Assembly: GCF_017303055.1 (NCBI RefSeq)
Contig: NZ_JAEKJT010000003.1
Coordinates: 434,001 to 498,000, forward strand
Reading direction: 5' to 3'
From: Halomonas litopenaei
GTDB lineage: Bacteria > Pseudomonadota > Gammaproteobacteria > Pseudomonadales > Halomonadaceae
Length of the DNA: 64,000 nt
Shown: positions 50,959 to 58,441 of the stretch, one piece after another
Numbering within the stretch: the first letter of the stretch is position 1
Layout of the letters: each line of letters begins with the position of its first letter
Notes under the pieces: model-generated
Databases searched by the model: none
Told to the model about the DNA's origin: nothing
What the model saw: only the letters and a program-made list of their open reading frames with translations
Position numbers and translations under genes: made by a program

Positions 50959-53088
50959 CTAGAGCCCGATCTGGCCACCGTCTTCGCGCTGAATGACCAC
51001 CGTGGCAGCACGCGGACGCACGCTGGAATCGGTGGCCTGGGTCGCATCATCACTGGCAGGCCAGTTGCCAGGATGCTGGATGTTGATGAACAGCGCCGTC
51101 TTGTCAGGCGTCGAGAAGATACCCGTCACCTCGCAGCCGTTGGGGCCCACACAGAAGCGCTTGAGCTTGTCCTGGTTGGCACCGGACAGCACCGCAGCCG
51201 CACCATCGGCACGCTCCAGTCCTGCCGGCACCACCGCCAGAACCTGGTCATTGGTACTTTCGGCAACGCCCTCATAGCCATTGTCGGTCTGAATCCACAG
51301 GATACCTTGGCCGTCGCCGCGCTCGTCGAAGTAAAGACCGTCGGGACTGGCGAACTCGTTGTCTGCGGTCAGGCCCGACAGGTTATCGGCATCGCTGGCG
51401 GCGGCACCGAAGACAAAGACCTCCCATTCGAAAGCACTGGCATCTGCCCCCTCACGCCAGCGGATGATTTGCCCCGCCTCATTGTTGGCCCTGGGGTTGG
51501 CGGCATTGACCGGAGCGGTGGCATAGCCATTCCCCAACGCCTCGATGCTGTCGCCATCGCCGGTCAGGGTCGCCTCGGTGCCTTCCTCGGTACGCTTGGA
51601 GTTGTTGGTAAGGGTCATGTAGACCTCACCGGTGGAAGGATCCACCGCGCCCCACTCCGGGCGATCCATCGGCGTTGCCCCCATCAGGTCAGCGGCATCG
51701 CAGGTATGGATGATCACCCCTGCCAGATCGTCGGCACCGAGCTCCAGGGCCTCGGCCAGGGGGCGACCATCCTGGGTGGTGGCTTGCGGCGTCAGCGGCA
51801 ACCACTGGCCACTGCCATCGGCATTGAAGCGAGCCACGTACAGCGTGCCCTCATCCATGTACTTGCTGCCTAGCGCCAGACGGTCGGCCTCGGCACCGGG
51901 CGCGATGGCATCCGCCGGGTCCCAGACCGCCCTGGACACGAACTTGTAGATGTACTCGTTGCGGGAGTCGTGGCCAGAGTAGAACACGACCGGCTGGCCA
52001 GCCTCCAGCTTGCCCGGCCAGCACCCCTCGTGGCGGAAACGCCCCAACGCCGTGCGCTTCACCGCTTGCTCGCCGGTGTACGGGTCGATCTCGACGATAT
52101 AGCCGAACTGACGCGCCTCGTTGCGATAGTCGCCGGTGGCATCGCCATCGCCGGGGTTGCCGATCAGCCGGGTAAACTCGTCATCACGTTCGCTGGCGTC
52201 GCCCGCTGCGGTTTCCCAGCCATAGCGACCGCGCCCGGTGGCGATGCCAAGACGATCATCGTCCCGCGTCCGCCCTTCGTCCTTGACGAAATAATCCGGC
52301 CAGTTTTCTTCGCAGGTCAGATAGGTGCCCCAGGGGGTATACCCATTGGCACAGTTATTGTTGGTGCCCCGCGCCTGGGTTCCCCCCGGAGAGAACCGGG
52401 TCTTGACGTAGTCACTGCCGGCCACCGGGCCAGACAGGTGCATCGGCGTGGCACTGGTATAGCGACGGTTGTAACGGGATCCCTTGACGTGACTCCAGTG
52501 TCCGTTGGCGCCCTTCTGCACCTCTACGACCGTGACCCCGTGGGCATTGATTTCCGTTCGGACTTCATCGGCAGGACGCTTGCCCTCCGCCATGTTGGTG
52601 GGACCGCCCTGGGGCGCCCACAGGGCATTTTCATCAATGTACTCATTGTTCATCACCAGCAGGAAGCGCTCAGAGCCGCTGGCATCATCCAGAGCGAAGG
52701 GGTGCATGCCGTCGTGGTGCATGCCGACGCTGGCTGCCTGTCCCTCTGGCGTCATTGCCAGGTCTTCGCGCCATTGGGGGGCGCTGTCATCGAGCGGGGT
52801 CCCCCAGGGCACTAGTACCTGGGCGGTATACCCCGCAGGCACCACTACCGCATCCGTGCGCGACCCTTTGACCGCGTCGAAGGCCAGTGCCAGCGGCGTC
52901 TTGGACATGCCCGACCCATGCTGATCGGCGATAGCGGTCAGCCCGAAGCCCCCCAGCATGGACATGGCTGCCATGCCCATGCCGCCCTTCATCACAGCGC
53001 GGCGCGACAGGCGACGATCGAGTATTGAAGAAAAGGGCTCATTGCTGCTGGGGTTCAACAGGCGGTGATCTTCGATTTCCTTGCTCAT
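50959..53088 (-). CDS. phoX: PhoX-family alkaline phosphatase, Tat-exported
   Basis: Calcium/iron-dependent phosphatase (DUF839) that releases phosphate from organic esters outside the cytoplasm. It has 709 aa. The N-terminus carries a twin-arginine signal, LSRRAVMKGG with R29-R30, then a hydrophobic stretch ending near AIADQ. Beta-propeller blocks typical of PhoX are NNNCANGYTPWGTYLTCEEN, GRFRHEGCWPGK and GVIIHTCDAADLMGATPMDRPEW (short motifs TPWGTYLTCEEN and DRPEW). A candidate Pho box lies about 160 nt upstream. It is convergent with ppk, and tatABC is nearby. Confidence 0.94.
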   Translation of the reverse strand: MSKEIEDHRLLNPSSNEPFSSILDRRLSRRAVMKGGMGMAAMSMLGGFGLTAIADQHGSGMSKTPLALAFDAVKGSRTDAVVVPAGYTAQVLVPWGTPLDDSAPQWREDLAMTPEGQAASVGMHHDGMHPFALDDASGSERFLLVMNNEYIDENALWAPQGGPTNMAEGKRPADEVRTEINAHGVTVVEVQKGANGHWSHVKGSRYNRRYTSATPMHLSGPVAGSDYVKTRFSPGGTQARGTNNNCANGYTPWGTYLTCEENWPDYFVKDEGRTRDDDRLGIATGRGRYGWETAAGDASERDDEFTRLIGNPGDGDATGDYRNEARQFGYIVEIDPYTGEQAVKRTALGRFRHEGCWPGKLEAGQPVVFYSGHDSRNEYIYKFVSRAVWDPADAIAPGAEADRLALGSKYMDEGTLYVARFNADGSGQWLPLTPQATTQDGRPLAEALELGADDLAGVIIHTCDAADLMGATPMDRPEWGAVDPSTGEVYMTLTNNSKRTEEGTEATLTGDGDSIEALGNGYATAPVNAANPRANNEAGQIIRWREGADASAFEWEVFVFGAAASDADNLSGLTADNEFASPDGLYFDERGDGQGILWIQTDNGYEGVAESTNDQVLAVVPAGLERADGAAAVLSGANQDKLKRFCVGPNGCEVTGIFSTPDKTALFINIQHPGNWPASDDATQATDSSVRPRAATVVIQREDGGQIGL

Positions 53089-53245
53089 TGCGCAGTCCTC
53101 TCTTGGCCGTCGACGTGTGGAACGTCGGCAGACGGGATGTCGTTGCCGGCTGCGGGCCGGTGGCGGGCGGTCACTCGCGCCGATCTGCGCTATTGGGTGC
53201 GCTATCTCGGCGATGTCGGTCCTCGCGACACCCTAGGATGTCTAG

Positions 53246-53263
53246 ATGACAGGGATGTGACGA
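53246..53263 (-). promoter_or_regulatory. Candidate Pho box upstream of phoX
   Basis: On the minus strand TCGTCAC-ATCC-CTGTCAT: two GTCA-containing heptamers exactly 11 nt apart with a 4-nt spacer, close to the PhoB consensus CTGTCAT-N4-CTGTCAT. Ten nt downstream is TAGGGT, a weak -10, which would give a 5' leader of about 130 nt. Confidence 0.6.
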
Positions 53264-53386
53264 TGCGGTACGCCGGACAAAGCATAAGAGGTAACTGAAA
53301 TGTTAAAAGGGTAACAATTAGTGAAAGAAACTAAGCTTACGTGACGACAGAGTGATCCAACGCTTGCTCTCGACAGGACCAGAACC

Positions 53387-54148
53387 ATGTGGCATCTGGG
53401 ACACCGACATCAGCGCATTCTGCTCATGCCGCAAAAGGCACCCTCTAGCGATGAGGACCCAGAACCTTGCTGGCACTGGGTACATTGCACCGATCAAAGG
53501 CAGCAGCGAGGGGGGAGCCACTCCCGGCTGGATCTCCTTGGTCAACTGGATCCTGCCCTACCCTGCGTGCTGGTCATGCCACCCCACACTATCGCTCTGG
53601 TGGCGCTAGAGCGGGGGGTACTGGGCCATAGTGACCCGCAAGCGTCACTCGACACGCTGATCGCGAAAGAGCTGTGTGTGAGTCGACAGAGCCTGGCGGT
53701 ACATGTGCTCAGTCAGGACCATCAGTACCTGGATGTGATGGTGATCCAGCGGGGACTGCTGGCCCAGTGCTTGAACCGGCTTCACCGCCAGCAGCTCCAC
53801 CCCACCTGGTGGTCCAGCGCCTTCCAGGGACTGCCGTTGCCAGACCCCGGACATCTGGCGGTACTACCCTGGGGCGACGACTGGATGCTCAAGTGGCGTC
53901 AGCCCCAGGCCCTGGAGAGGGAGCGTTGGCTCAGCTGGCCAAAGAGCCAGGAGCTGGAGCAGCTCAGCCAACAGTTGCCCGATGAGCTGCGCGATTCCCC
54001 ATGGAATTGCCCGCTCGCTCCCGACGCCTCCAGCAGTCTCGACTGCCTGGCATTCTTCGCCCGCCATATACCCGTCGACCTGCCACGGGTGCCGGAGGAC
54101 ATGCAGGATCCAGGGGAGCTCTCTCAGGCGACGCCTGAAACGGCATAG
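53387..54148 (+). CDS. Hypothetical protein, possibly a GspL-like cytoplasmic domain
   Basis: No firm family recognised. It has 253 aa, no signal peptide and no transmembrane segment that I can see. AGGA lies about 8 nt before the ATG. The middle (about 60-150) reads like the actin-like N-terminal half of type II secretion protein GspL: a hydrophobic strand (CVLVMPPHTIALVALE), a helix, a second strand (LDVMVIQRGLLAQCLNRL), then a Pro/Leu-rich piece (LPLPDPGHLAVLPWGDDWMLKW) like the GspL end strands. The transmembrane helix and periplasmic domain of GspL are absent. No other type II secretion genes are nearby. It could equally be an unrelated Halomonadaceae protein. Confidence 0.6.
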   Translation: MWHLGHRHQRILLMPQKAPSSDEDPEPCWHWVHCTDQRQQRGGSHSRLDLLGQLDPALPCVLVMPPHTIALVALERGVLGHSDPQASLDTLIAKELCVSRQSLAVHVLSQDHQYLDVMVIQRGLLAQCLNRLHRQQLHPTWWSSAFQGLPLPDPGHLAVLPWGDDWMLKWRQPQALERERWLSWPKSQELEQLSQQLPDELRDSPWNCPLAPDASSSLDCLAFFARHIPVDLPRVPEDMQDPGELSQATPETA

Positions 54149-54242
54149 AACAAGTCGATGAAAGCGGCATAGGTGACGCCAAGTGTTCTCCAGGTGGCGA
54201 GAACGGCATAATGCTCAAGCTCATCACGACAATGGAGTGTCC

Positions 54243-55010
54243 ATGCCCGCCTCAAGGCCTGCCCCCGAGTCTTTCTTCAGGAGCTCCTTCTCCAGGAGCT
54301 GTTGCTCTCAGCGCTCTGTCTATGGGCGCTGTATCTCCAGGAGCGCTGTCTCTCAACCGGCTCGCAGGGTCTTGAAGTGCTTAGTCTTGAAGTGCTTGGT
54401 CTTGAGCGGCGTGTTGCTGCTGGGAGGCTGTGCGGCCTTCGCCCCAGCGCCACCGGCCCATCAGGACAATCTGTGCGACGTCTTTCGCCAGCAGCCGGAC
54501 TGGTATGACGCGACGCGTGCCTCGTATGAAAAGTGGGGGACTCCCCCCTGGACCCAAATGGCATTCATCAAGCGCGAATCATCGTTTCGCAGCCACGTCA
54601 GGCCTCCCAGAACCACGCTACTGGGGTTCATTCCGTGGACGCGTCCCTCTTCGGCCTACGGCTACGCCCAGGCCCAGGACCCGGTCTGGGGAGAATACAC
54701 TGATGATGCGGGTGGGCTGTTCTCAAGCCGCAGCGACATGGACGATGCCACCGACTTCATCGGCTGGTACAACGCCCGAACGCAGCGCATGACCGGCGTC
54801 TCGCTGGCCAATCCGGAACACCTCTACCTGGCCTACCACGAGGGCCAGGGGGGCTATCAGCGCGGTAGTTATCGCGCCAAGCCTGCGGTCATGCGCGCGG
54901 CGCGCGAGGTTGCAACCACCGCCTCGCGTTATCGCGGCCAGCTGGCCGCCTGCGAGGCGGAGTTTCGTTGCGATGGATTCTTCGAGGTCTGGCCATTTTG
55001 CCGGGGTTGA
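54243..55010 (+). CDS. Lipoprotein with SLT-type (lysozyme-like) transglycosylase domain
   Basis: Predicted peptidoglycan-cleaving lipoprotein of 255 aa from ATG at 54243 (GGAG 5 nt upstream); the frame extends to 54183. A long N-terminal stretch precedes the signal: RRVLKCLVLKCLVLSGVLLLGGC in short, with lipobox LGGC. The catalytic Glu is probably that in FIKRESSFRS, followed by SAYGYAQAQDPVW (GYAQ motif) and YLAYHEGQGGY, the order seen in family 1 transglycosylases. The first 45 residues look like low-complexity DNA and may be untranslated, with the true start near the signal peptide. Outer-membrane or periplasmic location is expected. Confidence 0.82.
   Translation: MPASRPAPESFFRSSFSRSCCSQRSVYGRCISRSAVSQPARRVLKCLVLKCLVLSGVLLLGGCAAFAPAPPAHQDNLCDVFRQQPDWYDATRASYEKWGTPPWTQMAFIKRESSFRSHVRPPRTTLLGFIPWTRPSSAYGYAQAQDPVWGEYTDDAGGLFSSRSDMDDATDFIGWYNARTQRMTGVSLANPEHLYLAYHEGQGGYQRGSYRAKPAVMRAAREVATTASRYRGQLAACEAEFRCDGFFEVWPFCRG
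54369..54405. repeat. 15-bp tandem repeat in the signal-peptide coding region
   Basis: GTCTTGAAGTGCTTA is repeated as GTCTTGAAGTGCTTG and then partly again, encoding LKCLVLKCLVL in the hydrophobic core. It changes signal peptide length in multiples of five residues if it slips. Confidence 0.85.
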
Positions 55011-56105
55011 TCAGGCGCCCTCGGCCAGGCGCTCTGCGGCCACACTCAACAGGTGTTCGGTGGTCTCCCAACCAATACACGCGTCCGTGACGGAGACACC
55101 GTAGCGCAGCTTGCCGGGGTCCAGAGGCTGCTTGCCTTCATGCAGATGGCTCTCGAGCATCACCCCGATCAGCGCCGTATCGCCCGCCAGCCGCTGAGCC
55201 AGCACGTCGAGCAAGACTTCGCTCTGGCGGCGGTGGTCCTTGCGTGCATTGGCATGACTGCAGTCGACCATCAAGCGCGGCGACAGCCCGGCCTCGCGCA
55301 GAGCTCTACGCGCTGCCGCCACCGCAGCAACATCGTAGTTCGGTTCGCCGTGGCCGCCCCGCAGCACCACATGGGTATGGGGATTGCCCTGGGTCTCGAC
55401 CATCATCGGCTGGCCGTCGCTGCCTACGGCAAAATGTTGATGGGGGTGGGCAGCACTGTGCATCGCATCCAGGGCCACCTGCACATCACCACTGGTGGCA
55501 TTCTTGAAACCGACGACAGCCCCCAGGCCACTGGCCATCTCGCGGTGCAGCTGAGACTCGGTCGTGCGCGCGCCGATGGCGACCCAGGCCAGCAGATCCT
55601 CCAGGTACGGGGCCATCATCGGCTGCAGAATTTCGGTGGCGACCGGCAGCCCCATCTCGACGATGTCCCGCATCAGCTGGCGCGACAGCCCCAGGCCACG
55701 GCTCATGTTGCCAGTCCCATCCAGGTCTGGATCGTAGGCCAGCCCTTTCCAGCCCACGGTGGTGCGTGGCTTCTCGACGTAGACGCGCATGACCACCAGG
55801 ACACGATCGCGGATACTGGCCGCCAGGCCGGCCAGGCGCTCGGCGTATTCCAGGGCCGCCTGGGGATCATGAATCGAACAGGGCCCCACCACCGCCAGCA
55901 GGCGGTCATCTCGGCCTTCCAGTATGTCGCGAATTTCCTGACGCTGTGCGTCGACACGGTCCGCCAGAGTGGCGCTCAACGGGTACTGCTGCTTGAGCGA
56001 CAGCGGTGCGGGCAATGTGGTCCCATTAGATCGATCCTGCACAGCAGTCTCTGGGGTCGTCGTGGCCATGTGGGAGGTCGTAGCAAGGGAGAGGGTCGCG
56101 GTCAT
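55011..56105 (-). CDS. 3-deoxy-7-phosphoheptulonate (DAHP) synthase, class I
   Basis: Condenses phosphoenolpyruvate and erythrose 4-phosphate, the first committed step to Phe, Tyr and Trp. It has 364 aa from ATG at 56105, with GGAG 8 nt upstream; the frame stays open to an ATG at 56219, inside the leader. Class I AroF/G/H motifs are VVGPCSIHDPQAALEYAERL, EKPRTTVGWKGL, WVAIGARTTESQLHREMASGL, VVGFKNATSGD and MVDCSHANARKDH. Which amino acid inhibits the enzyme cannot be read off. It is preceded by two aromatic-rich ORFs and a hairpin, so its synthesis is probably controlled by aromatic amino acid supply. The symbol aroF, aroG or aroH is left open. Confidence 0.95.
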   Translation of the reverse strand: MTATLSLATTSHMATTTPETAVQDRSNGTTLPAPLSLKQQYPLSATLADRVDAQRQEIRDILEGRDDRLLAVVGPCSIHDPQAALEYAERLAGLAASIRDRVLVVMRVYVEKPRTTVGWKGLAYDPDLDGTGNMSRGLGLSRQLMRDIVEMGLPVATEILQPMMAPYLEDLLAWVAIGARTTESQLHREMASGLGAVVGFKNATSGDVQVALDAMHSAAHPHQHFAVGSDGQPMMVETQGNPHTHVVLRGGHGEPNYDVAAVAAARRALREAGLSPRLMVDCSHANARKDHRRQSEVLLDVLAQRLAGDTALIGVMLESHLHEGKQPLDPGKLRYGVSVTDACIGWETTEHLLSVAAERLAEGA

Positions 56106-56109
56106 GGTA

Positions 56110-56268
56110 TCAGCTCCAAAGGGTCGTACATCGTTGAACATGTCGACCACCGAGGCGCTCACGGTCGGAGGTGGCCAGTTGGGCCGACCGCGTGTCGATA
56201 AATCGCCAGCCATACCCATAGGCGTAACCCTGGAAGTCGGCGTAGACGAAATCTCGATATGCGGTCAT
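56110..56268 (-). CDS. Aromatic-rich upstream ORF (leader peptide 2)
   Basis: Predicted regulatory leader of 52 codons. It has a strong Shine-Dalgarno (AGGAG, 8 nt before ATG at 56268). Codons 4-23 hold five Tyr, three Phe and one Trp (for example YADFQGYAYGYGWRF), while the remainder is ordinary in composition. The stop (56112-56110) is 4 nt before the DAHP synthase ATG, and the synthase ribosome site lies within this ORF. Ribosome stalling or fast passage here could change access to the synthase start. It may instead be an unrelated small protein. Confidence 0.75.
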   Translation of the reverse strand: MTAYRDFVYADFQGYAYGYGWRFIDTRSAQLATSDRERLGGRHVQRCTTLWS

Positions 56269-56324
56269 CGGTTATCTCCTGTTACCTGCCACTGCAGGCT
56301 GTCGCGACGCTCTGGAGCATCATG

Positions 56325-56367
56325 CCAAAAACAAAGAACCCCCGGACGGGCTGCCGTCCGGGGGTTC
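56325..56367 (-). terminator. Attenuator terminator between leader 1 and leader 2
   Basis: A perfect 14-bp stem GAACCCCCGGACGG / CCGTCCGGGGGTTC with a CAGC loop, followed by TTTGTTTTT on the minus strand. It lies about 50 nt after the leader 1 stop and about 57 nt before leader 2. Possible alternative pairings exist: CCGGGG (56441-56436) in leader 1 is complementary to CCCCGG (56363-56358) in the 5' arm, and CGCGAG (56427-56422) to CTCGCG (56401-56396). These would fit an antitermination switch but were not folded. Confidence 0.9.
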
Positions 56368-56415
56368 TGGGAGGCGGCCCTGGGTGGGAGCGCCTCGCGA
56401 GTGCCGACGTTGTCG

Positions 56416-56598
56416 TCAGGCCTCGCGCACCAGCGCCCCGGTATCAAACCAATACCAGGTAAAGCTGGACCAATAAAAGGACACGCCCGTCATCGCTTGC
56501 CCACCACTCAGCGACGCGACATCGGTCGCCAGCGCACCACTTGCGGAGCAAGATGCTCCGTCAGGGCAAGCTGTTGGCTGAGAGGTGACTGATAACAT
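56416..56598 (-). CDS. Aromatic leader peptide (leader 1)
   Basis: Short ORF of 60 codons with AGGAG about 6 nt before the ATG. An internal ATG at 56493 would give a 25-codon peptide. Near the end lies FYWSSFTWYWF (56478-56446): eight of eleven residues are Phe, Tyr or Trp, all three kinds being present. The stop is at 56418-56416, followed by the attenuator hairpin. The pattern matches classical attenuation leaders such as pheL and trpL, but senses all three aromatic residues. A 7-bp hairpin (56560-56544) lies in the first half. The ORF has no other recognisable protein family. Confidence 0.85.
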   Translation of the reverse strand: MLSVTSQPTACPDGASCSASGALATDVASLSGGQAMTGVSFYWSSFTWYWFDTGALVREA

Positions 56599-56660
56599 GA
56601 CGATCTCCTGAATATGCCTTCATCCTGCCCGGCGCCGAGACAAATGGCAACCCCTGACAC

Positions 56661-56876
56661 CTATCCTGCTGTTGCCAGCGTCACCCAGGCGATGGTCGCC
56701 GGCAGGCACGTCATGCCCGCCATCACCACCAGGCCAAGAAAGATCGTCAGAAAGCCGCTCTCATCACGAAAGTCAGCCGGGTCGTGGGGGCTGTCATGGA
56801 CATTGCCATGCGTCTTGCCGTGAACGCTGGCGTGGCCATCGGTGTGGCGCTGGTCAGGAGCGTTGTGGTGGGCCAT
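56661..56876 (-). CDS. Small His-rich membrane protein, unknown
   Basis: Predicted inner-membrane protein of 71 aa. The first 40 residues are hydrophilic with about eleven His (HHNAPDQRHTDGH and similar), followed by one long hydrophobic stretch (FLTIFLGLVVMAGMTCLPATIAWVTLA), enough for one or two short helices. AGAGG lies about 5 nt before the ATG. It lies between folM and leader 1 on the same strand. A metal-binding role is conceivable from the His content but is speculation. Confidence 0.6.
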   Translation of the reverse strand: MAHHNAPDQRHTDGHASVHGKTHGNVHDSPHDPADFRDESGFLTIFLGLVVMAGMTCLPATIAWVTLATAG

Positions 56877-56951
56877 GGAAGCCTCTTCTCATCGTTGGAT
56901 TGTCAGGGCACACCACGAGTCTAGCTCACCAGGGCCTGCTGGCGAGGCCTC

Positions 56952-57665
56952 TCAGCGCAGATGGCGTCCGCCATCGACGGCCATCACGGTACCGGTCACG
57001 TAACGATTGTCGAGCAGGTAGCGCAGACTCTGATAGATCACACCGGGGCCAGGCACCATGTCCATCAACGACTTCGCTCGCGCCTTGGCGGCATAGGCCT
57101 CGTCATCCTGTTCGTTCAGCATGATCAGCGCCGGCGCGATGGCATTGACCTGGATCTCAGGGGCGTACTGGGCCGCAAACGATAGCGTCAGGTTATCCAA
57201 TCCGGCCTTCGTCGCCGCATAGGCCGCGTGCTTCTTGGACCCCTTTTGCACGACGTAGTCGGTCATATGGATGATATCGCGCTGGGGTTCGCTGCAGGCG
57301 TCCAGCAGGCTCTTGGCGTGCAGGTTGATCAGGTAAGGCGCCAGCATGTGGACGCGAAACAACCGCTCGAAATTGGCCCCGGCGTCGCTGTCCAGACTGT
57401 CCGGCGCCCAGTCACTGGCATTGTGGACGATTGCCCGCAAAGCGTTAGTCTGGCCCTTGAGGCGCTCGATGAAGTCAAGAATGCCGGCTTCACTGGAAAA
57501 ATCGGCCTGAAGGGTCACGATGCCTCGCTGGCGCATGCTGTCCAGCTCCGCTCGCTCACGGCGATAGCTGACGATGACCGGATGTCCATCTTGCACCAGG
57601 CGCTCGGCACAGTGCCTCCCCAGCCGCTGGGCGCCACCGGTAATCAGGATCGGCGACGCGCTCAC
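56952..57665 (-). CDS. folM: Dihydromonapterin/dihydrofolate reductase FolM
   Basis: Short-chain dehydrogenase that reduces dihydromonapterin (and weakly dihydrofolate) with NADPH. It has 237 aa. The cofactor motif is ITGGAQRLGRH, with the TGGAxRxG pattern of the PTR1/FolM group rather than ordinary SDRs; the catalytic Tyr-Lys pair is in AAYAATKAGLD. The ATG overlaps the fre stop by 4 nt, so ubiD-fre-folM is one operon. Assignment to FolM is by motif; other pteridine reductases cannot be excluded. Confidence 0.85.
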   Translation of the reverse strand: MSASPILITGGAQRLGRHCAERLVQDGHPVIVSYRRERAELDSMRQRGIVTLQADFSSEAGILDFIERLKGQTNALRAIVHNASDWAPDSLDSDAGANFERLFRVHMLAPYLINLHAKSLLDACSEPQRDIIHMTDYVVQKGSKKHAAYAATKAGLDNLTLSFAAQYAPEIQVNAIAPALIMLNEQDDEAYAAKARAKSLMDMVPGPGVIYQSLRYLLDNRYVTGTVMAVDGGRHLR

Positions 57666-58441
57666 GGGGCCTCTTCCTTGATCAGGCTGCCGACCACCGG
57701 CACCAAGGGGTCACGCGGGGCATAGGCAAACACATCGGAAAACACCCGGGACGGCTCAAGACCCAGCGACGCCAGCACATCGACGCAGGCATAGACCATG
57801 CCAGGAGAGCCGGACAGGTAGACATCATCCTGCGACACATCCTCCAGGTGATCGCCCAGCGCCGCATCGATACGGCCATGGTGGGCGTATACCCGCTCAC
57901 CATCGAAGCCTTCCTCGAAACCCGCCTCACAGACCGCGTGGAACACCAGGTTATTGCACTCGGACACCCACTGTCGCGCCAGCTCCTCTGCATACAGGTC
58001 GCGTCGCTCCTTCGCTGCCCACCACAGGGTGATGGGACGCTCGGGGTGCTGGTGACGGGCTGCCTCGACGATGGCCTTCATCTGGGCAAAGCCGGTGCCG
58101 GCGGCAATCAGCGTCAGGGGCCGGACACTCGATTCGTCCAGCACACAATCACCACTGGGCAAGCGCACCGTCAGGTGCTCCGCCACCACCAGCATGGCGC
58201 GCAGTTGCGCCGAGTTGGAGCGCTCCGGCCAGTGTTGAATGTGCAGCTCCAGTCTGCCGTCATCGCGATGGCGACTGGCGATCGAGAACGGCACCCAGCA
58301 GTCGTCTGACAGACGCATCTCCAGATACTGTCCCGGCGCATGCGCCATGGCCTCGGCGCGTCCTTCAAGCACCACACGAAATACGTCAGGAGTGAGATCC
58401 TCGACCTCGATAACCTGGCAGGTCAGGGTCCTTGCCGTCAT
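57662..58441 (-). CDS. fre: NAD(P)H-flavin reductase (Fre-like)
   Basis: FNR-like reductase that reduces free flavins. It has 259 aa. Two domains: an FAD-binding barrel (about 1-100; [11 protein letters not shown] is the flavin signature) and a NAD(P)-binding domain beginning [16 protein letters not shown]. It ends with FSDVFAYAP, near the usual family end. The start overlaps the ubiD stop by 4 nt. UbiD needs prenylated reduced FMN, and fre next to ubiD is also seen in E. coli, where the flavin reductase can supply reduced FMN for UbiX. Confidence 0.9.
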   Translation of the reverse strand: MTARTLTCQVIEVEDLTPDVFRVVLEGRAEAMAHAPGQYLEMRLSDDCWVPFSIASRHRDDGRLELHIQHWPERSNSAQLRAMLVVAEHLTVRLPSGDCVLDESSVRPLTLIAAGTGFAQMKAIVEAARHQHPERPITLWWAAKERRDLYAEELARQWVSECNNLVFHAVCEAGFEEGFDGERVYAHHGRIDAALGDHLEDVSQDDVYLSGSPGMVYACVDVLASLGLEPSRVFSDVFAYAPRDPLVPVVGSLIKEEAP

